Source of the DNA: Butyrivibrio sp. CAG:318
GTDB taxonomy: Bacteria; Bacillota; Clostridia; Lachnospirales; Lachnospiraceae
Direction: 5' to 3'
DNA length: 44,766 nt
Assembly: GCA_000431815.1 (NCBI GenBank)
Contig: FR889248.1
Span: 77,283-122,048 of the forward strand
Below are positions 14,820-23,468 of this stretch, one piece after another (position 1 is the stretch's first letter; each line of letters opens with the position of its first letter). Under the pieces are notes generated by a model, which was not told the origin of the DNA, did not search any database, and was given only the letters and a program-made list of their open reading frames with translations. Position numbers and translations under genes: made by a program.

Positions 14820-16685
14820 ATGGCAGATGACAGAAAGTTCACTAACAATAGTGATACGGATGATTATATTTTTGATGATGAGGAGGACCTCTCATTAGAA
14901 GAAATTGAACTTAATGAAGAAAATGACGGATATAAGAGCGGTACACCGGACAGTACAGAACCGTCCGCACGCGGGAGCAAAGACCGTCGTACATATATTA
15001 TACGCGCCGCGGTGATAGCGGCAGTTGTTGTTATCCTTGTGGCAGCCGGTATAATGATAGAACGCTTTGTTCCGAATAAGAAAGCGGTCAATCTCAATGA
15101 ATATTACAGAACATCTGTCGGAAATGCTCTTATATATAATTATGACATTACGGAATACAGTTCTCTTGTGGTTGACGGACATTATTATGCTGAACTGGAT
15201 TTCTTTATTAATGATATCACGGATAAGTTCTATTATGACAAAGATAATAAAAGTGTTATATATACCACGCCGACAAGCATATATACTGTAAAATCAGGCG
15301 ACAAATCTTATGATTGCGATGGAAACAGTACAAGCCTGACATATGATCCGGTTGTTATCAGCGATAGCATTGTATATATGTCGGTGGAATATGCGGCGTC
15401 ACTGGAGGCATTTACATATGAGACATATGTCAATCCGCAGAGACTTGCGATAATATCAGACGGAACGCAGAATACGGTGGTCAGTCTTAAGGATAAAGCC
15501 GTTATAAGGGACAAAGCATCAGTTAAAGGTGCTGTTTTTGAAAGAGCATCTGATAATACGGACACAGTGTGGTGTACAGACGGTGCATCAAGGGACGGAT
15601 GGCTCGGAGTTATGTCCCCGGACGGACGGCACGGTTATGTTAAGTCATCATACGCAGATGTTACAGACACATCCAAGGAATATAATTCAGGACATGAAGC
15701 AGCAGAGTATACGTCGATACATAAAGATTATGATATTGTGATGGTATGGCATGCGGTGTATGCGGAGTCCGATAATAATAACATTCAGTCACTGCTTGAT
15801 GCGACCAAGGGAGTGACGACGGTTTCCCCGACCTGGTATAAGGTTACGGATGCCACGGGAAGCATAAGTTCTATGGCAGACTGGGATTATATAAGTACTG
15901 TTCATGATGCGGGAATGGAAATCTGGCCGCTTATAAGTGACTTCACATCCATCGATGCGGATGCCGGCTGGGATGAGGCAAAGCTTTTTGCCAATACTGC
16001 ATCACGAAGGAATCTGATATCCAATATTATTAATGAAATCAAGACATATGGATATGATGGAATAAATATTGATTTTGAAAAGGTGCCGTCTGATTCGGCA
16101 GTGGATTACAGGCAGTTTATACGTGAACTTTCAATAGAATGCCGTAAAGCAGGAGTAGTATTTTCGCTTGATAATTACGTTCCGCGTCCTTACAATGCAC
16201 AATATAGCAGGGATGTTCAGGCAGAATGTGCGGACTATGTGGTTGTTATGGGATATGATGAACATTATGCCGGGGGCGATGAAGCCGGTTCGGTTGCTTC
16301 AATTGATTTTGTAACTGACGGAATAGACGGAACACTTAAAGAAGTTCCGAAAGAAAAATTAATTAACGCGCTTCCTTTTTACACGCGTTTGTGGATGGAA
16401 TCCACAGATGAAAACGGAAATGTCAAATTGTCTTCAAAGACATATTCGATGCAGGGGGCGTTAGACATTGTTGCTGAGCTTGGAACCGGAATGGAATGGG
16501 ATGAAGAGGTCGGACAATATGTAGCATTCGGAGAGGTTGACGGCGTAAAGTACAGCATCTGGCTTGAAGAGGATGAATCGATCAAGGCAAAAATGAAAAT
16601 CGTAAGAGAACGAGAGCTTGCCGGAATTTCGGGATGGTGTCTGGGAATGGAAAAACCATCCGTCTGGGATGTTATAACAGAATAG
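14820..16685 (+). CDS. Membrane-anchored GH18 glycoside hydrolase with SH3-like region
   Basis: Protein of 621 residues with an acidic cytoplasmic N-terminus (1-55), one membrane helix (about 59-80) and a large outer part. Residues about 95-215 resemble a copper-amine-oxidase N-terminal-like wall domain (ELDFFINDITDKFYYD, DSIVYMSVEYAASL). Residues about 220-285 look like a bacterial SH3 domain (DKAVIRDKASVKGAV, RDGWLGVMSPDGRHGYVKSSYA). From about residue 310 a GH18 barrel follows, with YGYDGINIDFEKV carrying the catalytic Glu at 420 and YVVVMGYDEHYA near residue 475. Related proteins (YaaH/SleL type) act on peptidoglycan amino sugars, often in spore cortex lysis. The downstream amidase supports a wall role. 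The ATG at 14820 follows GGAG (14806-14809). Confidence 0.85.
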   Translation: MADDRKFTNNSDTDDYIFDDEEDLSLEEIELNEENDGYKSGTPDSTEPSARGSKDRRTYIIRAAVIAAVVVILVAAGIMIERFVPNKKAVNLNEYYRTSVGNALIYNYDITEYSSLVVDGHYYAELDFFINDITDKFYYDKDNKSVIYTTPTSIYTVKSGDKSYDCDGNSTSLTYDPVVISDSIVYMSVEYAASLEAFTYETYVNPQRLAIISDGTQNTVVSLKDKAVIRDKASVKGAVFERASDNTDTVWCTDGASRDGWLGVMSPDGRHGYVKSSYADVTDTSKEYNSGHEAAEYTSIHKDYDIVMVWHAVYAESDNNNIQSLLDATKGVTTVSPTWYKVTDATGSISSMADWDYISTVHDAGMEIWPLISDFTSIDADAGWDEAKLFANTASRRNLISNIINEIKTYGYDGINIDFEKVPSDSAVDYRQFIRELSIECRKAGVVFSLDNYVPRPYNAQYSRDVQAECADYVVVMGYDEHYAGGDEAGSVASIDFVTDGIDGTLKEVPKEKLINALPFYTRLWMESTDENGNVKLSSKTYSMQGALDIVAELGTGMEWDEEVGQYVAFGEVDGVKYSIWLEEDESIKAKMKIVRERELAGISGWCLGMEKPSVWDVITE

Positions 16686-16741
16686 AATATATCAGGTCAT
16701 GGCAGAATAAAATATATTGAGATAATATCGGGATGTATTTT

Positions 16742-17491
16742 ATGATAAACAGAAAAACACTGGATATTGCCATGGCCGTTCTTTTTATAACAGGGGTTAT
16801 ATGTGCTGTGGTATTTGGATTGATTCCTTCGGCACTTGACGGTGAAGCACCGGATGATTCTGTCGAACCGGCGGTCATGAATGAAAACGGACGGCCTCCG
16901 GACCAAATCAATATTGTTATCGACCCGGGACATGGCGGCGCAGATCCCGGTAAGATAGGCGCGTCCGGAAGCTGCGAACGTGAAGTGAATCTGGCTATAA
17001 GCATGATAACCGGAGAGATGCTTACGGAGCGTGGGTATAATGTTTTTTTCACGCGGAGAGATGATAATGGATTGTACGATGATAGTGATGTTAATAAGAA
17101 AGCTGCGGATATGAGAAAAAGATGCAGCATTATCGAGGAAGCACAAGCGGATGTGGTAATAAGCATTCACCAGAACAGTTTTACTGACAGCGATGTGTGT
17201 GGTGCACAGATGTTTTATTACACACATTCGGCTGAGGGAAAGAAACTGGCGGAAATAATGCAGGAATCTTTCAGAAAATTTGTCAATACGGACAACACGA
17301 GGGGGTGCAAAGCCAACGATTCATATTATATGCTGATTCACACACCATGCCCGACTGTTATTGCGGAATGTGGATTTTTAAGCAACCCGGAAGAAGAGAA
17401 ACAGCTCAACGACAATGTGTACAGGAATAAAATAGCACTTGCCATTACCGAGGCGGTGGAAAAGTATTTCGGCAACGACAGCTCTAATTGA
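16742..17491 (+). CDS. N-acetylmuramoyl-L-alanine amidase (CwlD-like)
   Basis: Zinc amidase_3 enzyme of about 249 residues that cleaves the bond between muramic acid and the stem peptide. A signal-anchor helix lies at about residues 8-28. The catalytic domain runs VIDPGHGGADPG (zinc His, near residue 60), CEREVNLAISMITGEML with the zinc Glu, VVISIHQNSF (third zinc ligand His) and VIAECGFLSNPEEE (catalytic Glu) near the end. Size and single domain fit CwlD, which makes muramic-delta-lactam in spore cortex, but a vegetative amidase is possible. Start 16742 has GGGA 8 bases upstream; ATG 16733 is the alternative. It follows the GH18 gene by 56 bases. Confidence 0.88.
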   Translation: MINRKTLDIAMAVLFITGVICAVVFGLIPSALDGEAPDDSVEPAVMNENGRPPDQINIVIDPGHGGADPGKIGASGSCEREVNLAISMITGEMLTERGYNVFFTRRDDNGLYDDSDVNKKAADMRKRCSIIEEAQADVVISIHQNSFTDSDVCGAQMFYYTHSAEGKKLAEIMQESFRKFVNTDNTRGCKANDSYYMLIHTPCPTVIAECGFLSNPEEEKQLNDNVYRNKIALAITEAVEKYFGNDSSN

Positions 17492-17550
17492 CTTTGACTT
17501 TCATTAATAGTAAAATAAATGCACATACTTATATAAGAGAAGATGAATTT

Positions 17551-18606
17551 ATGGATACAATAATTGAGAAAATAACAGGTGATGCCGCAAAAGATAATGC
17601 CATACTGGAAAGAGCGGCACAGATTATAAAGAAGGGCGGCCTTGTGGCATTCCCGACTGAGACGGTATACGGACTTGGCGGGGATGCCTTTGATGCTGAT
17701 GCCGCGCGTAAAATATACGCGGCAAAGGGCAGGCCATCCGATAATCCGCTGATAGTCCATATAGCACATGTGGAGGAACTGAAAGATCTGTCGGATAACA
17801 TTCCAAAGATGGCTTACAGGGTTGCGGATAAATTCTGGCCGGGGCCGCTTACGATGATAGTACAGAAGAATGACAGGGTTCCGTCGACTGTTACGGGAGG
17901 CCTTGACACGGTGGCAGTGAGACTTCCGTCCAATGAAACGGCCAGACGGTTTATAGAACTTTCGGGAACATATATCGCTGCTCCGAGCGCCAATCTTTCC
18001 GGCAGACCCAGCCCTACCAAGGCTTCTCATGTAACAGAGGATTTAGCCGGCAGGATAGACATGATAATAGATGGCGGAGATATAGAAATCGGACTGGAAT
18101 CGACAATAGTGGATCTTACGGGAGAAGTTCCTGTTATTTTAAGACCGGGATATGTTACATGTGAGATGTTGTCTGAAACGGTTGGCGAAGTCAGACTGGA
18201 TCCGGCGCTTATGACGGGCGTTGCGTCCGATGTAAAGCCTAAAGCACCGGGAATGAAATACAGACATTATGCCCCACGCGCCGAGATGACAGTAATAGAA
18301 GGCAGCCGTGAAGCCGTTGACAATAAGATTCACGAACTTGCAAAGGAAGCGTCATTGTCGGGACAGAAAGTAGGAATAATGGTTTCGGATGAGCTGGCAC
18401 ATGATCTTGATTTCGCATATGTTGTGAAACTCGGCAGGCATGATGATGAAGAAGCAATAGCAAAGCACCTGTTTGATGCATTAAGACAGTTTGATGATGA
18501 ACAGGTGGATGTGATTTTTGCGGAAGCTTTTTCACAGGAAGGACTCGGCCGGGCCGTTATGAACAGGCTTTTAAAGGCAGCGGGCCAGAGACTTATACAT
18601 GTCTGA
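17551..18606 (+). CDS. Threonylcarbamoyl-AMP synthase (Sua5/YwlC)
   Basis: Makes threonylcarbamoyl-AMP from threonine, bicarbonate and ATP for the t6A modification of tRNAs reading ANN codons. The 351-residue protein has the long, two-domain Sua5 form. The YrdC domain shows GGLVAFPTETVYGLGGDAF near residue 28, AAKGRPSDNPLIVHI near residue 60, FWPGPLTMIV and APSANLSGRPSPT. The C-terminal Sua5 domain is introduced by the linker KAPGMKYRHYAPRAEM near residue 230. The start is ATG 17551, preceded by AGAGAAGA; a TTG at 17488 overlapping the amidase stop would add 21 atypical residues. Confidence 0.92.
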   Translation: MDTIIEKITGDAAKDNAILERAAQIIKKGGLVAFPTETVYGLGGDAFDADAARKIYAAKGRPSDNPLIVHIAHVEELKDLSDNIPKMAYRVADKFWPGPLTMIVQKNDRVPSTVTGGLDTVAVRLPSNETARRFIELSGTYIAAPSANLSGRPSPTKASHVTEDLAGRIDMIIDGGDIEIGLESTIVDLTGEVPVILRPGYVTCEMLSETVGEVRLDPALMTGVASDVKPKAPGMKYRHYAPRAEMTVIEGSREAVDNKIHELAKEASLSGQKVGIMVSDELAHDLDFAYVVKLGRHDDEEAIAKHLFDALRQFDDEQVDVIFAEAFSQEGLGRAVMNRLLKAAGQRLIHV

Positions 18607-18653
18607 TATATACCATTAATATACAATAAGATACAGATTAAAAGGAGAAAGAT

Positions 18654-19085
18654 ATGAAAATAGCATTAGGTTCAGACCATGGCGGATTTGAGTTGAAACA
18701 GGCCGTAATTGAACATCTTAAAGAAAGAGGAGCAGAATACAAAGATTTTGGCTGTTATGACAAATCGTCCTGCGATTATCCCGTATATGGACGTGCAGCG
18801 GCCAAAGCGGTAGCGTCAGGCGAATTTGACAGAGGAATCGTAATATGCACAACCGGAATCGGAATTTCGATAACGGCCAACAAGGTTAAAGGTATCAGAT
18901 GTGCGCTTTGCACAAGCGAGGAGCTTGCGAAGATGACAAGGCTTCATAATGATGCGAATATGCTTGCACTTGGGGCATCTTCTGTATCACCGGAGCTTGC
19001 GTGCAGAATAGTAGATGTATTTCTTGATACAGAATTCAGCAATGAAGAGAGGCACATAAGACGAATTAATCTCATAGAAGAGTGA
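18654..19085 (+). CDS. rpiB: Ribose 5-phosphate isomerase B
   Basis: Interconverts ribose 5-phosphate and ribulose 5-phosphate in the pentose phosphate pathway, supplying the precursor of PRPP. The 143-residue protein has the RpiB motifs MKIALGSDHGGFELKQAV at the N-terminus, GCYDKSSCDYPVYG near residue 38, and the catalytic loop VICTTGIGISITANK near residue 65 with its conserved cysteine. CTTG replaces the more common CGTG. HNDANMLALGA lies near residue 100. A strong AAAAGGAGAAAG site precedes the start. Sugar isomerases of the same LacAB/RpiB family are the alternative. Confidence 0.93.
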   Translation: MKIALGSDHGGFELKQAVIEHLKERGAEYKDFGCYDKSSCDYPVYGRAAAKAVASGEFDRGIVICTTGIGISITANKVKGIRCALCTSEELAKMTRLHNDANMLALGASSVSPELACRIVDVFLDTEFSNEERHIRRINLIEE

Positions 19086-19088
19086 TTC

Positions 19089-19112
19089 CCAACATTTTCA
19101 AATAAATGTTGG
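19089..19112 (+). terminator. Hairpin between rpiB and the ATP synthase operon
   Basis: A perfect 9-base-pair stem, CCAACATTT (19089-19097) with AAATGTTGG (19104-19112), has a 6-base loop and lies 3 bases after the rpiB stop. No T-run follows, so its strength as a terminator is uncertain. Confidence 0.5.
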
Positions 19113-19156
19113 TACAAATCGCACAAAAAATAATAGCTTTTTATTTGAAAATCAGT

Positions 19157-19162
19157 TATAAT
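19157..19162 (+). promoter_or_regulatory. Possible -10 element of the atp operon
   Basis: A perfect TATAAT lies 21 bases before the first atp-operon start codon, in an AT-rich gap after the rpiB hairpin. I find no good -35 element at 16-18 bases spacing. With a start near 19169 the leader would be very short. Confidence 0.4.
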
Positions 19163-19182
19163 TTTCAGAAAGGGCGGTTTGT

Positions 19183-19452
19183 ATGAAAAATACCGGAAAA
19201 ATTTTCAAAAACCTTGCACTTATAACCCAGCTCGGACTTCAGGTTATGGTTCCGATTGCATTATGTGTTGCGATAGGAGTCATAATAGATAACCATTTCG
19301 GAACGTTCTGGGTGATCCCGCTTATGATAATTGGAATGCTGGCGGGAGGACGTAATGCGTACAGACTTGCGATGGCATCTGCCAAAGATGACGAGAAAGA
19401 GGACTCAGATAAAAGAGACGGAAGGAAAGATATCGATGGAAGACAAAGATAA
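19183..19452 (+). CDS. AtpZ/AtpI-like small membrane protein
   Basis: 89 residues with two predicted membrane helices (about 12-36 and 43-65) and a charged C-terminal tail of mixed Lys, Asp, Glu and Arg. The pattern ALITQLGLQVMVPIALCVAIGVIIDNHFG followed by a glycine-containing second helix (IGMLAGGRNAYRL) is that of the AtpZ/AtpI family encoded at the start of many atp operons. These proteins help c-ring assembly or Mg2+/Ca2+ handling of the ATP synthase. A GAAAGGGCGG ribosome region precedes ATG 19183. It overlaps the next gene by 17 bases. Confidence 0.8.
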   Translation: MKNTGKIFKNLALITQLGLQVMVPIALCVAIGVIIDNHFGTFWVIPLMIIGMLAGGRNAYRLAMASAKDDEKEDSDKRDGRKDIDGRQR

Positions 19453-19819
19453 CTCCCGCGTACTGGCTCTGCTGATAGCAGGCATGCTTATATGGTTTGC
19501 CTTATTATCAGTGCCGGTACTGCTTTTTACGTCGGATAAGCTCCGCTGCGAACTTGGGCTTGCAGTAGGAACTGCTGCGGGTATTGCGATGGCAGTGAGC
19601 ATGAATATCAGTGCATCTAAGGTACTTTATATGGAGAACCACCAGTCATCATATCTGGCATGGCTCTCAGCGATAAGACTTCTTGTGGTTGCGGCTTTAA
19701 TTATTCTGTTTGGATTCACCGGATGGGTTAATGTCATTACCATGGTAGCCGGGGTTTTTGGCCTGAAAATTTCAGTATATATTAACCCTCTTTTACAAAG
19801 GGTTTTCCACAAAAAATAA
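19436..19819 (+). CDS. atpI: ATP synthase subunit I (AtpI-like)
   Basis: 127 residues with four hydrophobic helices (about 7-28, 35-52, 70-88 and 94-118), the layout of ATP synthase I/AtpI proteins found just before atpB. These are thought to help assembly of the c ring. Position rather than a strict motif supports the call: it lies between the AtpZ-like gene and atpB. ATG 19436 is chosen because GGAAGGAAAGA lies directly upstream and the protein then begins with a short polar segment; the ATG at 19331 in the same frame would overlap most of the previous gene. Confidence 0.75.
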   Translation: MEDKDNSRVLALLIAGMLIWFALLSVPVLLFTSDKLRCELGLAVGTAAGIAMAVSMNISASKVLYMENHQSSYLAWLSAIRLLVVAALIILFGFTGWVNVITMVAGVFGLKISVYINPLLQRVFHKK

Positions 19820-19836
19820 AAAAGTAGGTGATAAGT

Positions 19837-20559
19837 GTGACACAACAGTTGTCTGGGATGATACTGGCTGACGTTGATTTCTATATCAAAGGTCTGTTTA
19901 AGTATAATCTCTTTGGGCAGGAATTGTGGTTTACCACAACGCATGTCGGCCTGATAATTGTTACGATCGTGCTGTTGGTGCTGATGATTGTCGGACATCA
20001 TAAGATTGTCCGCGCCAAGCCTGAGGACAAGCCTAAGGGTTTGCAGAATGTCCTCGAGATGGCGGTGTCGGCTGTTGACAACATGGTTGCTGGCATTATG
20101 GGAGAGAAAGGCAGAGGCTTCCGTAACTGGATATGTGCGGTTGCAATGTTCATTCTTTTCTGCAACGTATCAGGTCTGTTCGGGCTTAGGCCGCCGACGG
20201 CGGATTACGGCGTTACATTGCCGCTCGGACTTATAACATTTGCCCTTATCCAGATTAACGGCCTCCGGGCCAAGAAAATCCACCATATAACAAGTCTGTT
20301 CCAGCCGAGTCCGATACTTTTCCCGATTAATCTTATCGGCGAAATAGCGGTGCCGCTTTCGCTTTCGCTGCGTCTGTTCGGAAACATTATGTCCGGAACA
20401 ATTCTTATGGGGCTTTTGTATGGACTGCTACCTGCGGCATTAAAAGTAGGAATTCCGGCAGTAATACATGTATACTGCGATATTTTTTCGGGAGCGATAC
20501 AGACATATGTATTCTGTATGCTTACAATGGTTTATATTAACGACAAAATAAGTGATTAA
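19837..20559 (+). CDS. atpB: ATP synthase F0 subunit a
   Basis: Subunit a forms the ion half-channels beside the c ring. The 240-residue protein shows the family pattern: N-terminal targeting part, several helices, FCNVSGLFGLRPPTADYGVTL near residue 110, and the key helix IGEIAVPLSLSLRLFGNIMSG near residue 168 carrying the essential Arg in SLRLFGN. It ends with IHVYCDIFSGAIQTYVFCML, typical of the last helix. Start is taken at GTG 19837 with AGGTGA (19826-19831) upstream; GTG 19828, which overlaps that site, is less likely. Confidence 0.95.
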   Translation: MTQQLSGMILADVDFYIKGLFKYNLFGQELWFTTTHVGLIIVTIVLLVLMIVGHHKIVRAKPEDKPKGLQNVLEMAVSAVDNMVAGIMGEKGRGFRNWICAVAMFILFCNVSGLFGLRPPTADYGVTLPLGLITFALIQINGLRAKKIHHITSLFQPSPILFPINLIGEIAVPLSLSLRLFGNIMSGTILMGLLYGLLPAALKVGIPAVIHVYCDIFSGAIQTYVFCMLTMVYINDKISD

Positions 20560-20578
20560 ATTCTAGGAGGAACATCAA

Positions 20579-20842
20579 ATGGGTATTACAAGTGAAGCAT
20601 TAGTATTAGCATGTTCGGCAATAGGTGCCGGACTCGCAATGATCGCCGGTCTCGGACCTGGTATAGGACAGGGAATTGCAGCCGGACATGCGGCAGCAGC
20701 TGTAGGCCGTAATCCGGGCGCTAAGTCATCAATCACATCAACAATGCTTTTGGGACAGGCCGTAGCCGAGACAACAGGTCTTTACGGATTTGCGGTAGCA
20801 ATCATTCTTCTGTTCGCTAACCCTCTTATCGGCAAACTTTAA
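20579..20842 (+). CDS. atpE: ATP synthase F0 subunit c, Na+-type
   Basis: Rotor-ring subunit of 87 residues with two helices. Helix 1 has the Gly-rich GAGLAMIAGLGPGIGQG with Gln31. Helix 2 has GQAVAETTGLYGF with Glu64, Thr65, Thr66 and Tyr69. In Na+-translocating enzymes such as that of Ilyobacter tartaricus, Gln32, Glu65, Ser66, Thr67 and Tyr70 form the Na+ site. The corresponding positions are kept here with a Ser-to-Thr change at one, so Na+ coupling is likely. A TAGGAGGAA site precedes ATG 20579, giving strong translation as expected for the most abundant subunit. Confidence 0.96.
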   Translation: MGITSEALVLACSAIGAGLAMIAGLGPGIGQGIAAGHAAAAVGRNPGAKSSITSTMLLGQAVAETTGLYGFAVAIILLFANPLIGKL

Positions 20843-20882
20843 TATGAAATTTGCAGCTAAGAAAAGGGAGGCGATTTAGACC

Positions 20883-21398
20883 ATGGAAAGAATTTTTAAC
20901 CTGGACCCGCAGCTTTTGCAGGACGCCTTATTCCTGGCAGTCAATATATTTGTTTTATTTGTGGCAGGTTCCTATCTGCTTTATAATCCGGTCCGTAATC
21001 TCCTTAAGAAGAGACAGGACATGGTGCAGGCCGACATAGATGCAGCACGCAAGGATAAAGAAGATGCCGCCGCATTGAAATCTGAATACGATGCCAAAAT
21101 AAAAACTGCAGACAAAGATGCAGACGCAATATTGGCTGAGGCGCGTAAGAAAGCGACAGCCAGAGAGCAGCAGATAGTAGAGGAAGCTAAGACAGAGGCA
21201 TCCAGAATAATTGAGAGAGCAGGAGTCGAGGCAGAACTCGAGAAGAAGCGTGTATCTGATGAAGTGAAGAAAGAAATGATTGCCGTGGCTGCAGCCATGG
21301 CAGGCAAGGTCGTATCCAGGTCAATGGATGCGGGTATTCAGGATTCGCTTGTTGAGGAGACACTTAATGAAATGGGTGAAGAGACATGGCAAAGCTAG
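20883..21398 (+). CDS. atpF: ATP synthase F0 subunit b
   Basis: Peripheral stalk subunit of 171 residues. It starts with one membrane helix (about residues 16-34, AVNIFVLFVAGSYLLYNPV) followed by a long charged coiled-coil rich in Ala, Glu and Lys, such as KRQDMVQADIDAARKDKEDA and EARKKATAREQQIVEEAKTE. This is the standard subunit b layout. ATG 20883 follows AAAAGGGAGG (20862-20871). Its end overlaps atpH by 13 bases, suggesting translational coupling. Confidence 0.94.
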   Translation: MERIFNLDPQLLQDALFLAVNIFVLFVAGSYLLYNPVRNLLKKRQDMVQADIDAARKDKEDAAALKSEYDAKIKTADKDADAILAEARKKATAREQQIVEEAKTEASRIIERAGVEAELEKKRVSDEVKKEMIAVAAAMAGKVVSRSMDAGIQDSLVEETLNEMGEETWQS

Positions 21399-21931
21399 TA
21401 GAGGCAACTTACGGTGATGCTTTGTATGAACTGGCTGTTTCAAATAATATCACGGACAGGCTTTATGATGAGGCAGTTGTCCTGCTGGACATATTTGATA
21501 CGGACAGCGAACTTATGGCTATTTTGAATCACCCTAAGATTGTCAGGGAAGACAGGATTTCGATAATTGAAAACAGCATAGGTAAATTTGTGTCAAAGGA
21601 AATGACAGGTTTTCTTGTGACCATTGCAGATAAGGACAGATGCAGATATATTCCGGCTACGCTCAGATTTTTTATTGAACGTATCAAAGAATATAAGGGA
21701 ATCGGTACGGCATATGTTACCACACCGTATGAACTTTCGGATGCAATGAAGTCAAAGGTTGAAAAGAGGCTTCTTGAGACCACGGACTACAGTCAGATTG
21801 ACATAAATTACAATGTCGATGAAAGCCTGATCGGAGGAATGGTAATCCGTATCGGAGACCGTGTAGTCGACAGCAGTATTAAACATAAGCTTGCGGATCT
21901 TACGCGTGTGCTTAACAAAATAGATGTGTAG
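21386..21931 (+). CDS. atpH: ATP synthase F1 subunit delta
   Basis: Subunit delta (OSCP) of 181 residues connects the peripheral stalk to the F1 head. The N-terminal domain starts with VEATYGDALYELAV and contains LMAILNHPKIVREDR near residue 45. The C-terminal part shows IGTAYVTTPYELSDAMKSKV near residue 112 and the family signature ESLIGGMVIRIGDRVVDSSIK near residue 148. Its start lies within the end of atpF, and the gap to atpA is 20 bases. Confidence 0.94.
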   Translation: MAKLVEATYGDALYELAVSNNITDRLYDEAVVLLDIFDTDSELMAILNHPKIVREDRISIIENSIGKFVSKEMTGFLVTIADKDRCRYIPATLRFFIERIKEYKGIGTAYVTTPYELSDAMKSKVEKRLLETTDYSQIDINYNVDESLIGGMVIRIGDRVVDSSIKHKLADLTRVLNKIDV

Positions 21932-21951
21932 AAGGAAGGTGTAACATCTTC

Positions 21952-23457
21952 ATGAAATTAAGACCTGAGGAAATCAGCTCGGTAATAAAAGAGCAGATTA
22001 TGAAATATAAGACGGAACTTGATGTGTCCAATGTTGGAACCGTTATTCAGGTAGCCGACGGAATTGCACGTATCCATGGCCTTGAGAAGGCTATGCAGGG
22101 CGAGCTTCTCGAATTTCCGGGCGACGTATACGGAATGGTACTCAACCTTGAAGAGGACAATGTCGGTGCCGTACTTCTCGGAGATAACAGAAGTGTTAAT
22201 GAAGGCGATACAGTAAAGACAACCGGACGAGTTGTTGAGGTGCCCGTAGGTGATGCGCTGACGGGACGTGTTGTCAATGCACTCGGACAGCCTATAGACG
22301 GTAAAGGACCTATAGCAGCCGATAAGTACCGTCAGATTGAGCGTGTGGCATCTGGCGTTATTTCCAGAAAACCTGTTGATACGCCGCTTCAGACCGGAAT
22401 CAAGGCAATAGATGCGATGGTTCCTATCGGAAGAGGACAGCGAGAACTTATAATAGGAGACCGCCAGACCGGTAAAACAGCAATCGCTATTGATACGATC
22501 ATTAATCAGAAAGGACAGGGTGTTCACTGTATATATGTTGCAATAGGCCAGAAAGCATCAACCGTTGCCAATATCGTACAGACTCTTACAGAGTATGGTG
22601 CGATGGATTACACAACAGTTGTGGCATCTACAGCGAGTGAACTTGCACCGCTTCAGTATATAGCACCTTATTCCGGATGTGCCATCGGTGAGGAATGGAT
22701 GGAACGCGGAGAAGATGTACTTGTAGTATATGATGACTTGAGCAAGCATGCGGCCGCATACCGTACACTCTCATTGCTGCTTAAGAGACCGCCTGGACGT
22801 GAGGCATATCCGGGTGATGTATTCTATCTCCATTCAAGACTCTTAGAGAGAGCGGCAAGGCTTTCGGATGAGCTTGGCGGAGGATCGCTTACGGCGCTTC
22901 CGATAATTGAGACACAGGCGGGCGATGTATCAGCATATATACCTACCAACGTAATATCAATTACGGACGGACAGATATACCTTGAAACGGAGATGTTCAA
23001 TTCCGGTTTCAGACCGGCTATCAATGCAGGACTTTCGGTATCGCGAGTTGGAGGAGCTGCACAGATTAAAGCTATCAAGAAAATAGCTGCTCCGATAAGA
23101 GTGGAACTTGCACAGTACAGAGAACTTGCTTCATTTGCACAGTTTGGTTCGGAACTTGATGCAGATACGAAGGAAAAGCTGGCACAGGGAGAAAGACTTA
23201 AAGAAATTCTCAAACAGCCACAGTACAAGCCGATGCCTGTAGAATATCAGGTTATCATAATTTTTGCTGCAACAGGCAAATTCCTTCTGGATGTGCCAGT
23301 TGAGAAAATCGCTGATTTTGAAAAAGAACTTTTTACATTTATAGATACCAAATATCCGGAAATTCCTAAGCAGATCAAGGAGTCAAAGCAGCTTGGTGAT
23401 GATACTCAGAAAGCTCTTACCGAAGCAATAAGGGAATTTAAGGAACAGTTCAGGTGA
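21952..23457 (+). CDS. atpA: ATP synthase F1 subunit alpha
   Basis: Non-catalytic nucleotide-binding subunit, 501 residues, normal length. Motifs in order: N-terminal beta barrel with IARIHGLEKAMQGELLEFP, the P-loop GDRQTGKTAIAIDTI near residue 170, the DDLSKHAAAYRTLSLLL segment near residue 263, and the alpha-subunit signature region PIIETQAGDVSAYIPTNVIS near residue 318 through NAGLSVSRVGGAAQ. It ends FKEQFR. The start follows GGAAGGTG. It lies 12 bases before atpG. Confidence 0.97.
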   Translation: MKLRPEEISSVIKEQIMKYKTELDVSNVGTVIQVADGIARIHGLEKAMQGELLEFPGDVYGMVLNLEEDNVGAVLLGDNRSVNEGDTVKTTGRVVEVPVGDALTGRVVNALGQPIDGKGPIAADKYRQIERVASGVISRKPVDTPLQTGIKAIDAMVPIGRGQRELIIGDRQTGKTAIAIDTIINQKGQGVHCIYVAIGQKASTVANIVQTLTEYGAMDYTTVVASTASELAPLQYIAPYSGCAIGEEWMERGEDVLVVYDDLSKHAAAYRTLSLLLKRPPGREAYPGDVFYLHSRLLERAARLSDELGGGSLTALPIIETQAGDVSAYIPTNVISITDGQIYLETEMFNSGFRPAINAGLSVSRVGGAAQIKAIKKIAAPIRVELAQYRELASFAQFGSELDADTKEKLAQGERLKEILKQPQYKPMPVEYQVIIIFAATGKFLLDVPVEKIADFEKELFTFIDTKYPEIPKQIKESKQLGDDTQKALTEAIREFKEQFR

Positions 23458-23468
23458 GGTGGTAATTT

